Part shown: in pieces, positions 18,080 through 25,873 of the stretch
Layout: each line of letters opens with the position of its first letter
Numbering within the stretch: position 1 is the first letter of the stretch
Assembly (NCBI GenBank): GCA_902514615.1
Contig: CABXRG010000008.1
Span: 1 to 38,608 of the forward strand
DNA from: an uncultured Bacteroidota bacterium
GTDB taxonomy: Bacteria > Bacteroidota > Bacteroidia > Flavobacteriales > Flavobacteriaceae
Length of the DNA stretch: 38,608 nt
Direction: 5' to 3'
Made by a program: the position numbers and the translations under genes
Notes under the pieces: model-generated
Seen by the model: only the letters and a program-made list of their open reading frames with translations
Databases searched by the model: none
What the model was told of the DNA's origin: nothing

Positions 18080-18466
18080 TTAAAAAATCTGCAGGTTATC
18101 CTGTAATCTTTTAAGAATAATATTCATCATTCTTTTATTTAAGGATGATGAATTTTTTTTATAGTTATGATACTCTTCAATAGTGAATAACCCTGTAATC
18201 ATTCCCTTCAAGAGATTTCTAAACTTTTGATTTTTATTAATTGAATTTTCAATATAATCAAGTTTCTTTTCATTTGAAAGTTCATAAAAAACATTTTTGT
18301 GTTTAGATATGTAATTTTTATAAGTTTCAATTAGAATACGAGACTGAAGCTTTATAATAGGTCTTAGTGTTTCATTTTGAAAAGATTCTTCATCAGTAAT
18401 TTGTGATGATTTTTTTAAATTTAAGACTGGTCTAATTTTAATTAAATCGTTAGGTCTGTCATTCAT
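18080..18466 (-). CDS. Conserved flavobacterial hypothetical protein
   Basis: A 128-residue, mostly helical, charged protein without signal peptide or membrane segment. Recognisable segments are NETLRPIIKLQSRIL (31-45), YISKHKNVFYELS (52-64), FRNLLKGMITGLFTIEEY and LNKRMMNIILKRLQDN near the C-terminus. I recall close relatives across Flavobacteriia, sometimes labelled 'glyoxalase' without any glyoxalase metal site; nothing here supports that name. Function unknown. It is first in a two-gene unit with the PmtA-like methyltransferase and is divergent from the lipoprotein gene starting at 18552. Confidence 0.78.
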   Translation of the reverse strand: MNDRPNDLIKIRPVLNLKKSSQITDEESFQNETLRPIIKLQSRILIETYKNYISKHKNVFYELSNEKKLDYIENSINKNQKFRNLLKGMITGLFTIEEYHNYKKNSSSLNKRMMNIILKRLQDNLQIF

Positions 18467-18530
18467 TATATTTTTTTTTAAATCCTATTTTAAAGAATAC
18501 TCTTAAAAAATTAACAAATATTATTATCGA

Positions 18531-18548
18531 TAAATTTAATAAATTTAA
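18531..18548 (+). repeat. Tandem pair of TAAATTTAA upstream of lipoprotein gene
   Basis: Two perfect 9-base copies of TAAATTTAA run back to back and end 3 bases before the ATG at 18552. TAAATTTA is itself palindromic. The same octamer lies 3 bases upstream of two other lipoprotein genes in this region (24499-24506 and 26327-26334). It also resembles the -7 element TAnnTTTG, so it may be promoter rather than operator. Observed directly; role inferred. Confidence 0.5.
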
Positions 18549-18551
18549 TTT

Positions 18552-18980
18552 ATGAAAAACCTACACTTATACATATCCTTACTATTTGTTTTAACCTGTG
18601 CAAAAGAGGACTCACAGGATCCAAATAATGCACCTTCTCAAATAACAAGGCAATATACTCTAAGTGTGTCTTCTGGCGATGGGGGAAGTGTTTCAGGTGG
18701 AGGAACATTTGCAGAAGGAACTCAGGTAAGTTTAACTGCTACTCCAAGCTCAGGATATAGCTTTAGTGAATGGTCTAATGGATCAACAACAAATCCACTT
18801 ACAGTTACTTTAAACTCAAATACAAGCATTACTGGTAATTTTGTAATAATCATAAACAGTTTCACGCTAACAGTAACTGCAGGAGAAGGAGGATCAGTAA
18901 GTGGAGGAGGGGAGTATGATGAAGGAACAGAGGTTACAATAACAGCTACACCAGACGAAGGATATGAGTTCACGGGATGG
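18552..18980 (+). repeat. Paralogous segment A (inverted relative to 22091-22522)
   Basis: This 5' part of the lipoprotein gene (signal peptide and both InlB-type repeats) is closely similar in DNA to the minus-strand segment 22522-22091, with long shared runs and only scattered differences; the downstream propeller parts are much less alike. It marks a gene duplication now in inverted orientation about 4 kb apart. Similarity judged by eye, not by computed alignment. Confidence 0.7.
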
Positions 18981-20276
18981 TCTGATGGTGAATTGAATAT
19001 TACAAATACATTTAATATTAATTCTAACATTAACATCACAGCAGATTTTGAAATAATTACCGTAGATCCTATACCTCAAATTATTTATTCAACATCTGTC
19101 CAAAATCATGAATGGAATGATGGTTGGTATTCAAGAGAAAGAGAATCTTATCCTGTTGAATTCTTTTCTGCCTTTGAGTATTTTGATTATGATTTAGATG
19201 GTGATTTAGACATATTTTGCAGAGTTGGATTTTACCCTGGTCAAGGAGATTCAAATGCAGCTAATACAAACAATGATATTAGGATTCTAATAAATAATAA
19301 TAATACTTGGACATTAGCAGATAGAGATATTTTAGATTTTCAACCTAACCGAGCATATAGAAAAATAGTTGCTGTTGATATTGATAACGATGGGGATTTA
19401 GATATGATTGGATTTAATGCAGAGGACCCGGCTCCTTATAATGGAAACAGAACAATGGGTGGATTAGATTTATTTAGATTTAATGATGGTAATTTTTATT
19501 TTGAAGAAATTATACCTTATCAAGAAGGAAATCCTACATTTTTCCATTCAGGTTCAGCAGCTGATGTAAATAACGATGGGTGGATTGATTTAATTGCAGG
19601 AACAGGTAAAATGATTTTAAACAATGGAGATGGTACTTTTCAAAATTCCTCATATGATTTAGTACAAGGTGATAGTGGTGGTATGGATTGGTATTCTCAA
19701 TCAGCTATAGATTTAAATAATGATGGTTATACTGATATAATTGCAGGAAAATCACATGACAGTGGTGAGTGGTTTTTTCCTATGGGTGGAACAGAAGAAT
19801 TATATGGTAAAACTCAATGGGTATATTGGGGTAAGGCAGAATATCCATATTTTGATATGGATAATCCATTAATTCTACCAACTAATTATGATTTTTTTGG
19901 AACAGATGATTTAATTTCAAAAGGATTAGCATCAACAATGGATATTTCTATTGTAGATTTTGATAAAGATAACTTACTTGATATTTTTGTTTTATCACAT
20001 TCACCAATAAATCCTCCTTATGGAGATGGTAGTAGTTCACAATTAAATGTTATAGAATATTATAAAAATAATGGTGATAATACATTTACAAACGAAACTT
20101 GGAATATATTTGGAACTGATGGTGAAAATGAATTACCTAATTCAGGGACAAATTATTGGAAAGTTAGAGATATTGATAATGATGGTGATTTAGAAATACT
20201 ATTAGAAGTAGAAGAATATCCATTTACACATTTTAAGAAAGGAAGTACAGGAAAATATTATAAAACAATAGACTAA
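18552..20276 (+). CDS. Surface lipoprotein: two InlB-type repeats plus FG-GAP/VCBS propeller (paralog 1)
   Basis: A 574-residue lipoprotein (signal peptide 1-15, Cys16 in VLTC, followed by AKED). The Lys-acidic residues after Cys fit the flavobacterial lipoprotein export signal, so it is probably on the cell surface. Two divergent InlB B-repeats cover about 34-97 and 103-167 (GGSVSGGGTFAEGTQVSLTA; GYEFTGW). The rest is a propeller with six Ca-binding DxDxDG-type motifs: DYDLDGDLD (212), DIDNDGDLD (276), DVNNDGWID (338), DLNNDGYTD (387), DFDKDNLLD (469, degenerate) and DIDNDGDLE (540). Such proteins bind glycans or proteins; the ligand is unknown. No T9SS C-terminal domain is seen. Its stop overlaps that of the convergent 41-residue gene. 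Confidence 0.9.
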   Translation: MKNLHLYISLLFVLTCAKEDSQDPNNAPSQITRQYTLSVSSGDGGSVSGGGTFAEGTQVSLTATPSSGYSFSEWSNGSTTNPLTVTLNSNTSITGNFVIIINSFTLTVTAGEGGSVSGGGEYDEGTEVTITATPDEGYEFTGWSDGELNITNTFNINSNINITADFEIITVDPIPQIIYSTSVQNHEWNDGWYSRERESYPVEFFSAFEYFDYDLDGDLDIFCRVGFYPGQGDSNAANTNNDIRILINNNNTWTLADRDILDFQPNRAYRKIVAVDIDNDGDLDMIGFNAEDPAPYNGNRTMGGLDLFRFNDGNFYFEEIIPYQEGNPTFFHSGSAADVNNDGWIDLIAGTGKMILNNGDGTFQNSSYDLVQGDSGGMDWYSQSAIDLNNDGYTDIIAGKSHDSGEWFFPMGGTEELYGKTQWVYWGKAEYPYFDMDNPLILPTNYDFFGTDDLISKGLASTMDISIVDFDKDNLLDIFVLSHSPINPPYGDGSSSQLNVIEYYKNNGDNTFTNETWNIFGTDGENELPNSGTNYWKVRDIDNDGDLEILLEVEEYPFTHFKKGSTGKYYKTID

Positions 20277-20398
20277 TAATCTCTATTTTCAAAGTCTTCA
20301 TTTTCTTCCTTAATTATCTTTCTAATAAGCAAATAAATTAATGAAGCTATTATGATAAGCCAAATCGCTATACTAAAAATCATTTCTGAATCATTCAT
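20273..20398 (-). CDS. 41-residue single-span membrane protein downstream of ybjQ
   Basis: A short frame of 41 codons plus TAG. The product begins MNDSEMIFSIAIWL, has one membrane segment (about 7-25, rich in Ile, Leu, Ala) followed by RKIIKEENEDFENRD, a basic then acidic cytoplasmic-type tail. The ATG begins on the base immediately after the ybjQ stop codon (zero gap), the arrangement expected of a real cotranscribed gene, and the frame fills the whole space to the lipoprotein stop, which it overlaps by 4 bases. Function unknown. No family recognised. Coding status rests on context, length of hydrophobic segment and exact fit. Confidence 0.65.
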   Translation of the reverse strand: MNDSEMIFSIAIWLIIIASLIYLLIRKIIKEENEDFENRDY

Positions 20399-20713
20399 TT
20401 AGTCAAGTTTTACAGCAGTTCCATATGCCATTATTTCAGAACATCCTTGCATAATCATTGAAGTTGTTATTCTTACATTAATTACAGCATCAGCTCCCAA
20501 AGATTCTGCATTATCAATCATTCTACTTATTGCTTGCTCTCTTGATTGAGCTTGAAGTCTAGTATACTCACTTATTTCACCACCAACAACATTTTTAAGA
20601 CCTGCCCATATATCTCTTGCAACATTTCTTGCTCTTACTGTATTTCCTCTAGCTATTCCGATAGTATTTGTTATGTTTTTTCCTTGAACGTAGGGTGTAG
20701 TAGTTATAATCAT
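20399..20713 (-). CDS. ybjQ: YbjQ/UPF0145 family protein
   Basis: A 104-residue protein of the YbjQ family (UPF0145, formerly DUF74, also called heavy-metal-binding domain). The family pattern is full length: MIITTTPYVQGKNI, GIARGNTVRARNVARDI, the helical EYTRLQAQSREQAISRMI and the closing LGADAVINVRI with MAYGTAVKL. Members form pentameric rings; the in vivo role is not settled. It is followed at zero distance by a 41-residue membrane protein gene, which suggests that the two act together at the membrane. An inverted repeat (20731-20756) lies just upstream. It sits between two inverted lipoprotein paralogs. Confidence 0.93.
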   Translation of the reverse strand: MIITTTPYVQGKNITNTIGIARGNTVRARNVARDIWAGLKNVVGGEISEYTRLQAQSREQAISRMIDNAESLGADAVINVRITTSMIMQGCSEIMAYGTAVKLD

Positions 20714-20730
20714 ACTCTAATATACGAACT

Positions 20731-20756
20731 TATGTAAACATATTCTGTTTTACATA
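20731..20756. promoter_or_regulatory. Inverted repeat between lipoprotein paralog 2 and ybjQ
   Basis: TATGTAAA and TTTACATA form a perfect 8-base inverted repeat separated by 10 bases. It lies 18 bases upstream of the ybjQ start and 24 bases after the stop of the lipoprotein gene on the same strand. There is no T-run after it on either strand, so it looks more like a protein-binding site than an intrinsic terminator. The decamer TGTAAACATA within it also occurs at 7595-7604 next to the XRE gene. Confidence 0.4.
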
Positions 20757-20779
20757 ATATTAATTATAGGACATTTATA

Positions 20780-22522
20780 TTAATTAACCTTTATAAGCTG
20801 ACTTGATATAATTTCCCATTCCAAGTAGTTGTTTTGATCACTATAAGGGTTTGAGGTATTATATAATTCAAGAATCCCATCATTATCGATATCTTTAATC
20901 TTTGTAAATTTTATCCAATTCTCATTACCAGAATATACATCAATAAAGCTTGATGTAGCATCTCTAAAGTATTCACCATCAAGTTTAAGAATTTGTATAG
21001 ACCAATCTCTGTAAAAATTAGTTTGATCCCAGGGCAATCCTGGTTCTTCATTCATATTATCTCCAGTTCTAGTAATTATAATTTCAACCTGCCCATCATT
21101 ATCAAAATCAAAAAACTCAAAATTAGTAACGATACCCTGTTTATCAATACCTGAAGCAGGAAGTCTCTGAAATTCGTTATTCATATAATCAATTCCATCT
21201 CCATAAATAATAACCGGTGCATTATCATAAGTATTACACTCCCAATACTCACATTCTGGATTCTGATTAAAAGACCAGTCATGTCCACCTGCAATTAAAT
21301 CAATGTAACCATCATTGTTGATATCAAAAAGTTCAGCATTATACATTTGATTCATGAGAGTTTGATCGATAAGAGTTTCATTTGGCACAAGCTGTCCATT
21401 CAAATTTTTATATATAAGTGATTTTCCTCGCCCAGCATCAACTACTACTATATCTAGGTCACCGTCATTATCGATGTCTCCTGAAGCACCACCATGATAA
21501 AATGATTCAAAAGATTGATAGTCAACATCAGAAAAACTCCCATCTCCATTACTCATTAATGCCTTGTTGAACTCTCCATTAAATGGTTGCTTATCATACC
21601 CATGACCAAGAAGAAAAAGATCTACATAGTCGTCATTATTAAAGTCCCCCAAGAGAATCTTTCTTCCATGAACTAATCCAAGAAATTTACTATCATTTAA
21701 TTCATCAACTTCAAAATTACCTCCACAACCACCTTTGTAAAATCTTATTAGTTGTTTTCTTTCATATCCATAATAGTCACTAGGATAATCAACAAAATTT
21801 GAATAATCGTTATAGGAACCTATTATATCCATATAACCATCATTATTATAGTCTACACTTATAACATTAAGACCATATTCTCCAGATTCACCTCCCCATT
21901 GGTTGTTTAATAGTGAGCCTAAATCCTGATAATTTTGTGGGTAGTATATGTCAAAAAGTTTATAAGATGTCTGACTCCAATCTGGAATATCTGTTTGCCA
22001 ATAACCACAATCAATTTGAAAATTTGCACTTATTGTAACATTTGAGCTTATGGTCAATGTAATATTTGAACTTGTTGACTCTGATCCAATCCATCCAACA
22101 AATTCATATCCTTCTTCAGGTGTTGCAGTTATTGTTACCTCTGTGCCTTCTTCATACTCTCCACCCTCACTTGACACACTCCCCCCTTCTCCTACAGATA
22201 CTGTTAGTGTGTAACTGTTTATTATAATCTGGAAGTTAGCTGTAATGGTTGTATTTGAGTTTAATGTAACTGTAAGAGGATTAGATGTTGATCCAGTAGA
22301 CCATCCACTAAAGCTATATCCTGAAGTTGGTGTTGCCGTTAAACTTACCTGGGTTCCACTTGCAAATGTTCCTCCACCACTAACTGATCCACCATCTCCA
22401 GCAGTAGCTGTTAAAGTATATTGCTTTGCAATATCAGATGGGGGTGTGTTTGGATTCTGTGAGTCCTCCTTAGCACAGGTTAATAGTAATACTAGGGATA
22501 TGTATAGAGGTAGTTTTTTCAT
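20780..22522 (-). CDS. Surface lipoprotein: two InlB-type repeats plus FG-GAP/VCBS propeller (paralog 2)
   Basis: A 580-residue lipoprotein, close paralog of the one at 18552. Signal peptide 1-15, Cys16 in LLTC followed by AKED (surface-export-like). InlB B-repeats cover about 34-97 and 103-169 (GGSVSGGGTFASGTQVSLTA; EEGYEFVGW). Propeller Ca motifs: DYNNDGYMD (224), DFNNDDYVD (293), DIDNDGDLD (349), DINNDGYID (400), DFDNDGQVE (472) and DIDNDGILE (544). Extra cysteine pairs (172/266; 424/429) may form disulfides. The start shares one base with the stop of the upstream 657-residue lipoprotein gene (TAATG), so the two are translationally coupled. The binding partner is unknown. Confidence 0.9.
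   Translation of the reverse strand: MKKLPLYISLVLLLTCAKEDSQNPNTPPSDIAKQYTLTATAGDGGSVSGGGTFASGTQVSLTATPTSGYSFSGWSTGSTSNPLTVTLNSNTTITANFQIIINSYTLTVSVGEGGSVSSEGGEYEEGTEVTITATPEEGYEFVGWIGSESTSSNITLTISSNVTISANFQIDCGYWQTDIPDWSQTSYKLFDIYYPQNYQDLGSLLNNQWGGESGEYGLNVISVDYNNDGYMDIIGSYNDYSNFVDYPSDYYGYERKQLIRFYKGGCGGNFEVDELNDSKFLGLVHGRKILLGDFNNDDYVDLFLLGHGYDKQPFNGEFNKALMSNGDGSFSDVDYQSFESFYHGGASGDIDNDGDLDIVVVDAGRGKSLIYKNLNGQLVPNETLIDQTLMNQMYNAELFDINNDGYIDLIAGGHDWSFNQNPECEYWECNTYDNAPVIIYGDGIDYMNNEFQRLPASGIDKQGIVTNFEFFDFDNDGQVEIIITRTGDNMNEEPGLPWDQTNFYRDWSIQILKLDGEYFRDATSSFIDVYSGNENWIKFTKIKDIDNDGILELYNTSNPYSDQNNYLEWEIISSQLIKVN
22091..22522 (-). repeat. Paralogous segment B (inverted relative to 18552-18980)
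   Basis: Second copy of the duplicated signal-peptide plus InlB-repeat coding segment, on the opposite strand. The sequence around the first repeat (GGAACATTTGCA, AGTTTAAC, TCAGGATATAGCTTTAGTG) is shared base for base with segment A. The pair encloses the propeller regions, ybjQ and the 41-residue gene. By-eye comparison. Confidence 0.7.
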
Positions 22523-24495
22523 TAATATGTTGTCTTAACAAACTTGGAACCATTCCACTCCCAAATATGTTGAACCTTATGACTAACTAAGCTATTAAAA
22601 ATATTTAGAGTCCCATCTCCCTCGTAGTCCTCAACTCGAGTATGAATAAACCAACCTGTCTCTGGGTTACTACAGAATAAATTTGGGGTATTATAATTAT
22701 TACTTTCAATCAATTGATCAGAAAAATCTATAATATTTCTTTCTAAATCTAATTTATTAATTTGTATATAGTGGCCACCGTAAAAATTCGAAGTTCCAAT
22801 ATTATCGTTCATATCTGATGATTCTATTGGAAAAGAATCAATATCACCGCCTGTTCTAGAGACAATTATCTCATTTACTCCATCTCCATCTAAATCGACT
22901 ACATCAAAGTCAGTTGATGTTCCAAAATTTCTAACAATTGGTATTAAAGATTTTCTGTTCTCACTAAATTTGGAATCTTCATCACCCCAATAAATTTTCC
23001 CTCTACCACAATTGCCATCAGCATTATCTTGACACCAATCATAATAATAATCCCATTCATGACCCATAACCAAAAGATCGATATTACCATCCTTATCAAC
23101 ATCTATTAGTTCAGATTGATAAGTAGACCTCCAGTACCAAAAATTATCACCATTTTCAGGTTGAAATCTATCAGCCCATATAGGAAAATTAAAAGCACCT
23201 TGATTCTCAAAAAACTTGCTTGTAAACCCATTTTGCGGAGAGTTATCCCTACTTCCTTTTGAAAAAATATCTAGATCCCCATCGTTATCAATATCTGCAG
23301 AAGAAGCCTCATGTGCGCCGTTAGCTAATTCATGAACTCTATAGCCAAGAGTTCCATCAATACTATAATTATTAATGATAAAACCATTGAATTCTCCAGT
23401 ATAAGGCGGTATGTCAAGACCTAGATTAGCTGAATAAAAATCAGGATCTCCATCATTATCATAGTCACCAACAATAATCTTTCTGGCTAAATGTACTTTA
23501 GGTGGATCAATACCACCCCAATTAATCTCTGTAAAAACATATGATCCGTTTTCATAAAGATATAGTTCATATTCTACTTGAATAAGAGTAAAAGAATTAG
23601 GAGCTTGATATGTTGGGTGGATAAAAATATCATCATAACCATCATTATTTATATCCGCATATGCTACTCCATCTAGTTCATCAAAAGAGTTTCCATTTTG
23701 ATTAAACCCTTCGTAAATGCCATTACAGTAGTCTTCATAACGATTATCTCTTTGATTTAAATATCTAACTAAATTAACATCGGCTTTATTCCTTGTAGCA
23801 AATAGATCATGAGATGACTTTAAATAATCTTTATATATAGGTTCTGGTTGAGTTCTAACTTGATAATTTGACAACACAGATAGATTATCAACACCTGTGA
23901 AATTTATCCCTATATTATCAGTTCCTGCAATTGTAGTTGTCCAATCGACATTTTCAACAGTGTTTACAGTATACTCTATTATAATATTTCCTTCTGTATC
24001 TCCCTCGTTTGGCTCAGAGATTACACTTACATTTCCATACAATGCAGATAAAGAAGTTGTTTTATATCCTCCAGCATGAGAAAACCCAATTGAAAGTGTA
24101 TCCCCCACTCCTTTTGTAAACATTTTTGATGGTATTTCTGGAAGTGTAAATTGAGGAACTAGTCCAAATAAAGCTTCTATTGTTGTATTTGCAGTTAGAG
24201 TAACTGAAATTGTAGAACTAGAAGAATCAGATCCGTTCCATCCAATAAAACCATATCCTTCGTTAGGTGTAGCTGTTATGCTTACCTGTGTTCCATCATT
24301 ATAAGTACCACCAGCTGTCGAGACAATTCCACCCTCTCCAGCTGATACAGTTATTGTATACTGAGTAACTGTCGTTGAAGGAGTATTTGTTGTATTTGAC
24401 GGAGGTGCAACATAAACTGACGAGGTATCTTCTGTACTATCCTTAGCACAGGTTAAAACAAATAATAATGATAGGTATAAGTGTAGTTTTTTCAC
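22522..24495 (-). CDS. Surface lipoprotein: one InlB-type repeat, Ig-like linker and FG-GAP/VCBS propeller (paralog 3)
   Basis: A 657-residue lipoprotein starting with GTG (24493-24495). The signal peptide is nearly identical to paralog 1 (MKKLHLYLSLLFVLTC, Cys16, then AKDS). A Thr/Ser/Pro-rich linker (20-45) leads to one InlB B-repeat (46-110), then a beta-rich region (about 115-210) that looks like an Ig-type domain. The propeller has DINNDGYDD (281), DYDNDGDPD (344), DIDNDGDLD (401), DVDKDGNID (465), DLDGDGVNE (534) and DYEGDGTLN (623, weak). It heads a two-gene unit with paralog 2 (1-base overlap) and is divergent, by 47 bases, from the kelch/transmembrane protein. Ligand unknown. Confidence 0.9.
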   Translation of the reverse strand: MKKLHLYLSLLFVLTCAKDSTEDTSSVYVAPPSNTTNTPSTTVTQYTITVSAGEGGIVSTAGGTYNDGTQVSITATPNEGYGFIGWNGSDSSSSTISVTLTANTTIEALFGLVPQFTLPEIPSKMFTKGVGDTLSIGFSHAGGYKTTSLSALYGNVSVISEPNEGDTEGNIIIEYTVNTVENVDWTTTIAGTDNIGINFTGVDNLSVLSNYQVRTQPEPIYKDYLKSSHDLFATRNKADVNLVRYLNQRDNRYEDYCNGIYEGFNQNGNSFDELDGVAYADINNDGYDDIFIHPTYQAPNSFTLIQVEYELYLYENGSYVFTEINWGGIDPPKVHLARKIIVGDYDNDGDPDFYSANLGLDIPPYTGEFNGFIINNYSIDGTLGYRVHELANGAHEASSADIDNDGDLDIFSKGSRDNSPQNGFTSKFFENQGAFNFPIWADRFQPENGDNFWYWRSTYQSELIDVDKDGNIDLLVMGHEWDYYYDWCQDNADGNCGRGKIYWGDEDSKFSENRKSLIPIVRNFGTSTDFDVVDLDGDGVNEIIVSRTGGDIDSFPIESSDMNDNIGTSNFYGGHYIQINKLDLERNIIDFSDQLIESNNYNTPNLFCSNPETGWFIHTRVEDYEGDGTLNIFNSLVSHKVQHIWEWNGSKFVKTTY

Positions 24496-24507
24496 GTTTA
24501 AATTTAC

Positions 24508-24515
24508 TAAATTTG
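24508..24515 (+). promoter_or_regulatory. Candidate -7 element (TAAATTTG) of kelch/transmembrane protein gene
   Basis: TAAATTTG fits TAnnTTTG and lies 27 bases before the ATG at 24543, in the 47-base gap to the divergent lipoprotein operon. On the minus strand the same gap carries TAAATTTA (24499-24506), 3 bases from the GTG of the lipoprotein gene. Both promoters must be packed into, or extend beyond, this gap, so binding here could affect both. Confidence 0.4.
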
Positions 24516-24542
24516 AATGCTATATAAAATAGTTGCATTATT

Positions 24543-25859
24543 ATGATACTATTATTTCAGACCTTACTATTAATCTTTATTCCCTTTCAAGACCTCAATG
24601 AATATATTTATTACATTGATGATTCACAGCTAATAAAAAGAAATATTATTTCAGAAGAAATTGAGGTCATAGATTTCAATAATCCAGATATGATAAATCT
24701 GAATGACTATGAATTAATGGTTAAGGAAAGTGGTATTTTCTTCATAAGTAATAATAGCGGTATAGTATATAAAATTAAGGATAACTTTTTAACAAGGATT
24801 GATAAATCTCTAGATAATAGACTTTTATCAGACTCTTATATCTTCACACACAATGATACGATATTTAGGTATGGAGGATATGGCTTTTGGTCTCAGAGAA
24901 ATTTTATAATATATTTTGATGAAGATTTCAAAGAATGGGAGTTTTACCCCTCTAATACTGATTCCTATTCACCAGAAGGAAGCTATAAAGGGATTTATTT
25001 TAAAAGTGATAATGAGGTGTATTTTATTGGTGGGCAGTCTATTGATAAAAAGAATAAACTTAAAAGTAAAAACAGTAATGAAGTTATTAAATATGACTTC
25101 AACACTAAAATCTTTGAAAATCTAGGAAATCTTAACTTTCATTTTAATTACGAATCATTAATAGTAAAAGATGATTCAGGGTTTGCTATTAACAGTGGAA
25201 CTCAAATAGCATATGTCAAGCCCAAAGAAAACTTAGTTCAATTTTATAATAAAACACCTCAACAGTTTAATATTTTACAATACCCTAGAATACAAAATCA
25301 AAATAAGTATTATAATGATAATTATTTAATTCAAGTTTTTAGAAATTCAAACAAAACCAGTGAGAAAGTTATCTTGGCAAAGTCAAGTTTTTATAAAAAC
25401 AAATCATCAGAAATAAGACTATACACCAATAAGCCTGATTATTCATTTAATTTAAGTACTCTTATGATAATATTATTTCTGCTTAGTATTGGCATTTACG
25501 CTATTGACAAAATAAGATTCAATAATATATTATTAAATTCTAAAGGAATTATTTATAGAAGAATTCTAAATAATCTAACCCTTAAAGAAATAGATTTTAT
25601 GAAGGAAATTATGAAGCAAGAATATGTCACAACTAAAACAGTTTTAAAAATTGTAGAAAACACAAATCTTTCTTATCCACACAATATTAAAATTAAAGAT
25701 CAATTTATAAAAGAGCTAAATCTTAAGCTTAAAACTATATTTAATACCGACTATAGACCCCTAGAGGTTAGAAGCTCAAGTATTGATGCAAGGATTAAAG
25801 AATACTACTTCAATGAAAACTTTAAAAAGATTATTAATAGATTATCAGTTAAAGTTTGA
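24543..25859 (+). CDS. Kelch-like extracytoplasmic domain, one membrane span, cytoplasmic C-terminal domain (putative transmembrane regulator)
   Basis: A 438-residue protein of unrecognised function. Residues 1-15 form a signal peptide. About 18-300 is beta-rich with kelch-like repeats: FRYGGYGFWSQRN (108-120), YFIGGQSIDKKN (160-171) and alternating Tyr/Asp strands. A membrane segment covers about 304-322 (LSTLMIILFLLSIGIYAI). The remaining 116 residues are cytoplasmic, basic and helical: LTLKEIDFMKEIM, VTTKTVLKIVENT, IKIKDQFIKELNLKLKTIF and SSIDARIKEYYFN, an order resembling a winged-helix or response-regulator-type DNA-binding domain. I infer an outside-sensing, inside-acting regulator. It is divergent from the paralog 3/2 lipoprotein operon by 47 bases. 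The DNA-binding role is unproven. Confidence 0.7.
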   Translation: MILLFQTLLLIFIPFQDLNEYIYYIDDSQLIKRNIISEEIEVIDFNNPDMINLNDYELMVKESGIFFISNNSGIVYKIKDNFLTRIDKSLDNRLLSDSYIFTHNDTIFRYGGYGFWSQRNFIIYFDEDFKEWEFYPSNTDSYSPEGSYKGIYFKSDNEVYFIGGQSIDKKNKLKSKNSNEVIKYDFNTKIFENLGNLNFHFNYESLIVKDDSGFAINSGTQIAYVKPKENLVQFYNKTPQQFNILQYPRIQNQNKYYNDNYLIQVFRNSNKTSEKVILAKSSFYKNKSSEIRLYTNKPDYSFNLSTLMIILFLLSIGIYAIDKIRFNNILLNSKGIIYRRILNNLTLKEIDFMKEIMKQEYVTTKTVLKIVENTNLSYPHNIKIKDQFIKELNLKLKTIFNTDYRPLEVRSSSIDARIKEYYFNENFKKIINRLSVKV

Positions 25860-25873
25860 TATCTAAAAACCTT

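Noticed and set aside
18651-19052. InlB-type repeats as evidence of transfer from a Gram-positive pathogen
   Set aside because: The divergent InlB B-repeat (Listeria-Bacteroides repeat) is widespread in Bacteroidota surface proteins; base use and signals match the surrounding genes.
18552-24495. Type IX secretion substrates or a polysaccharide utilisation locus
   Set aside because: The propeller proteins lack a C-terminal sorting domain, and no SusC/SusD pair or glycoside hydrolase is nearby; the lipoprotein signal explains their export.
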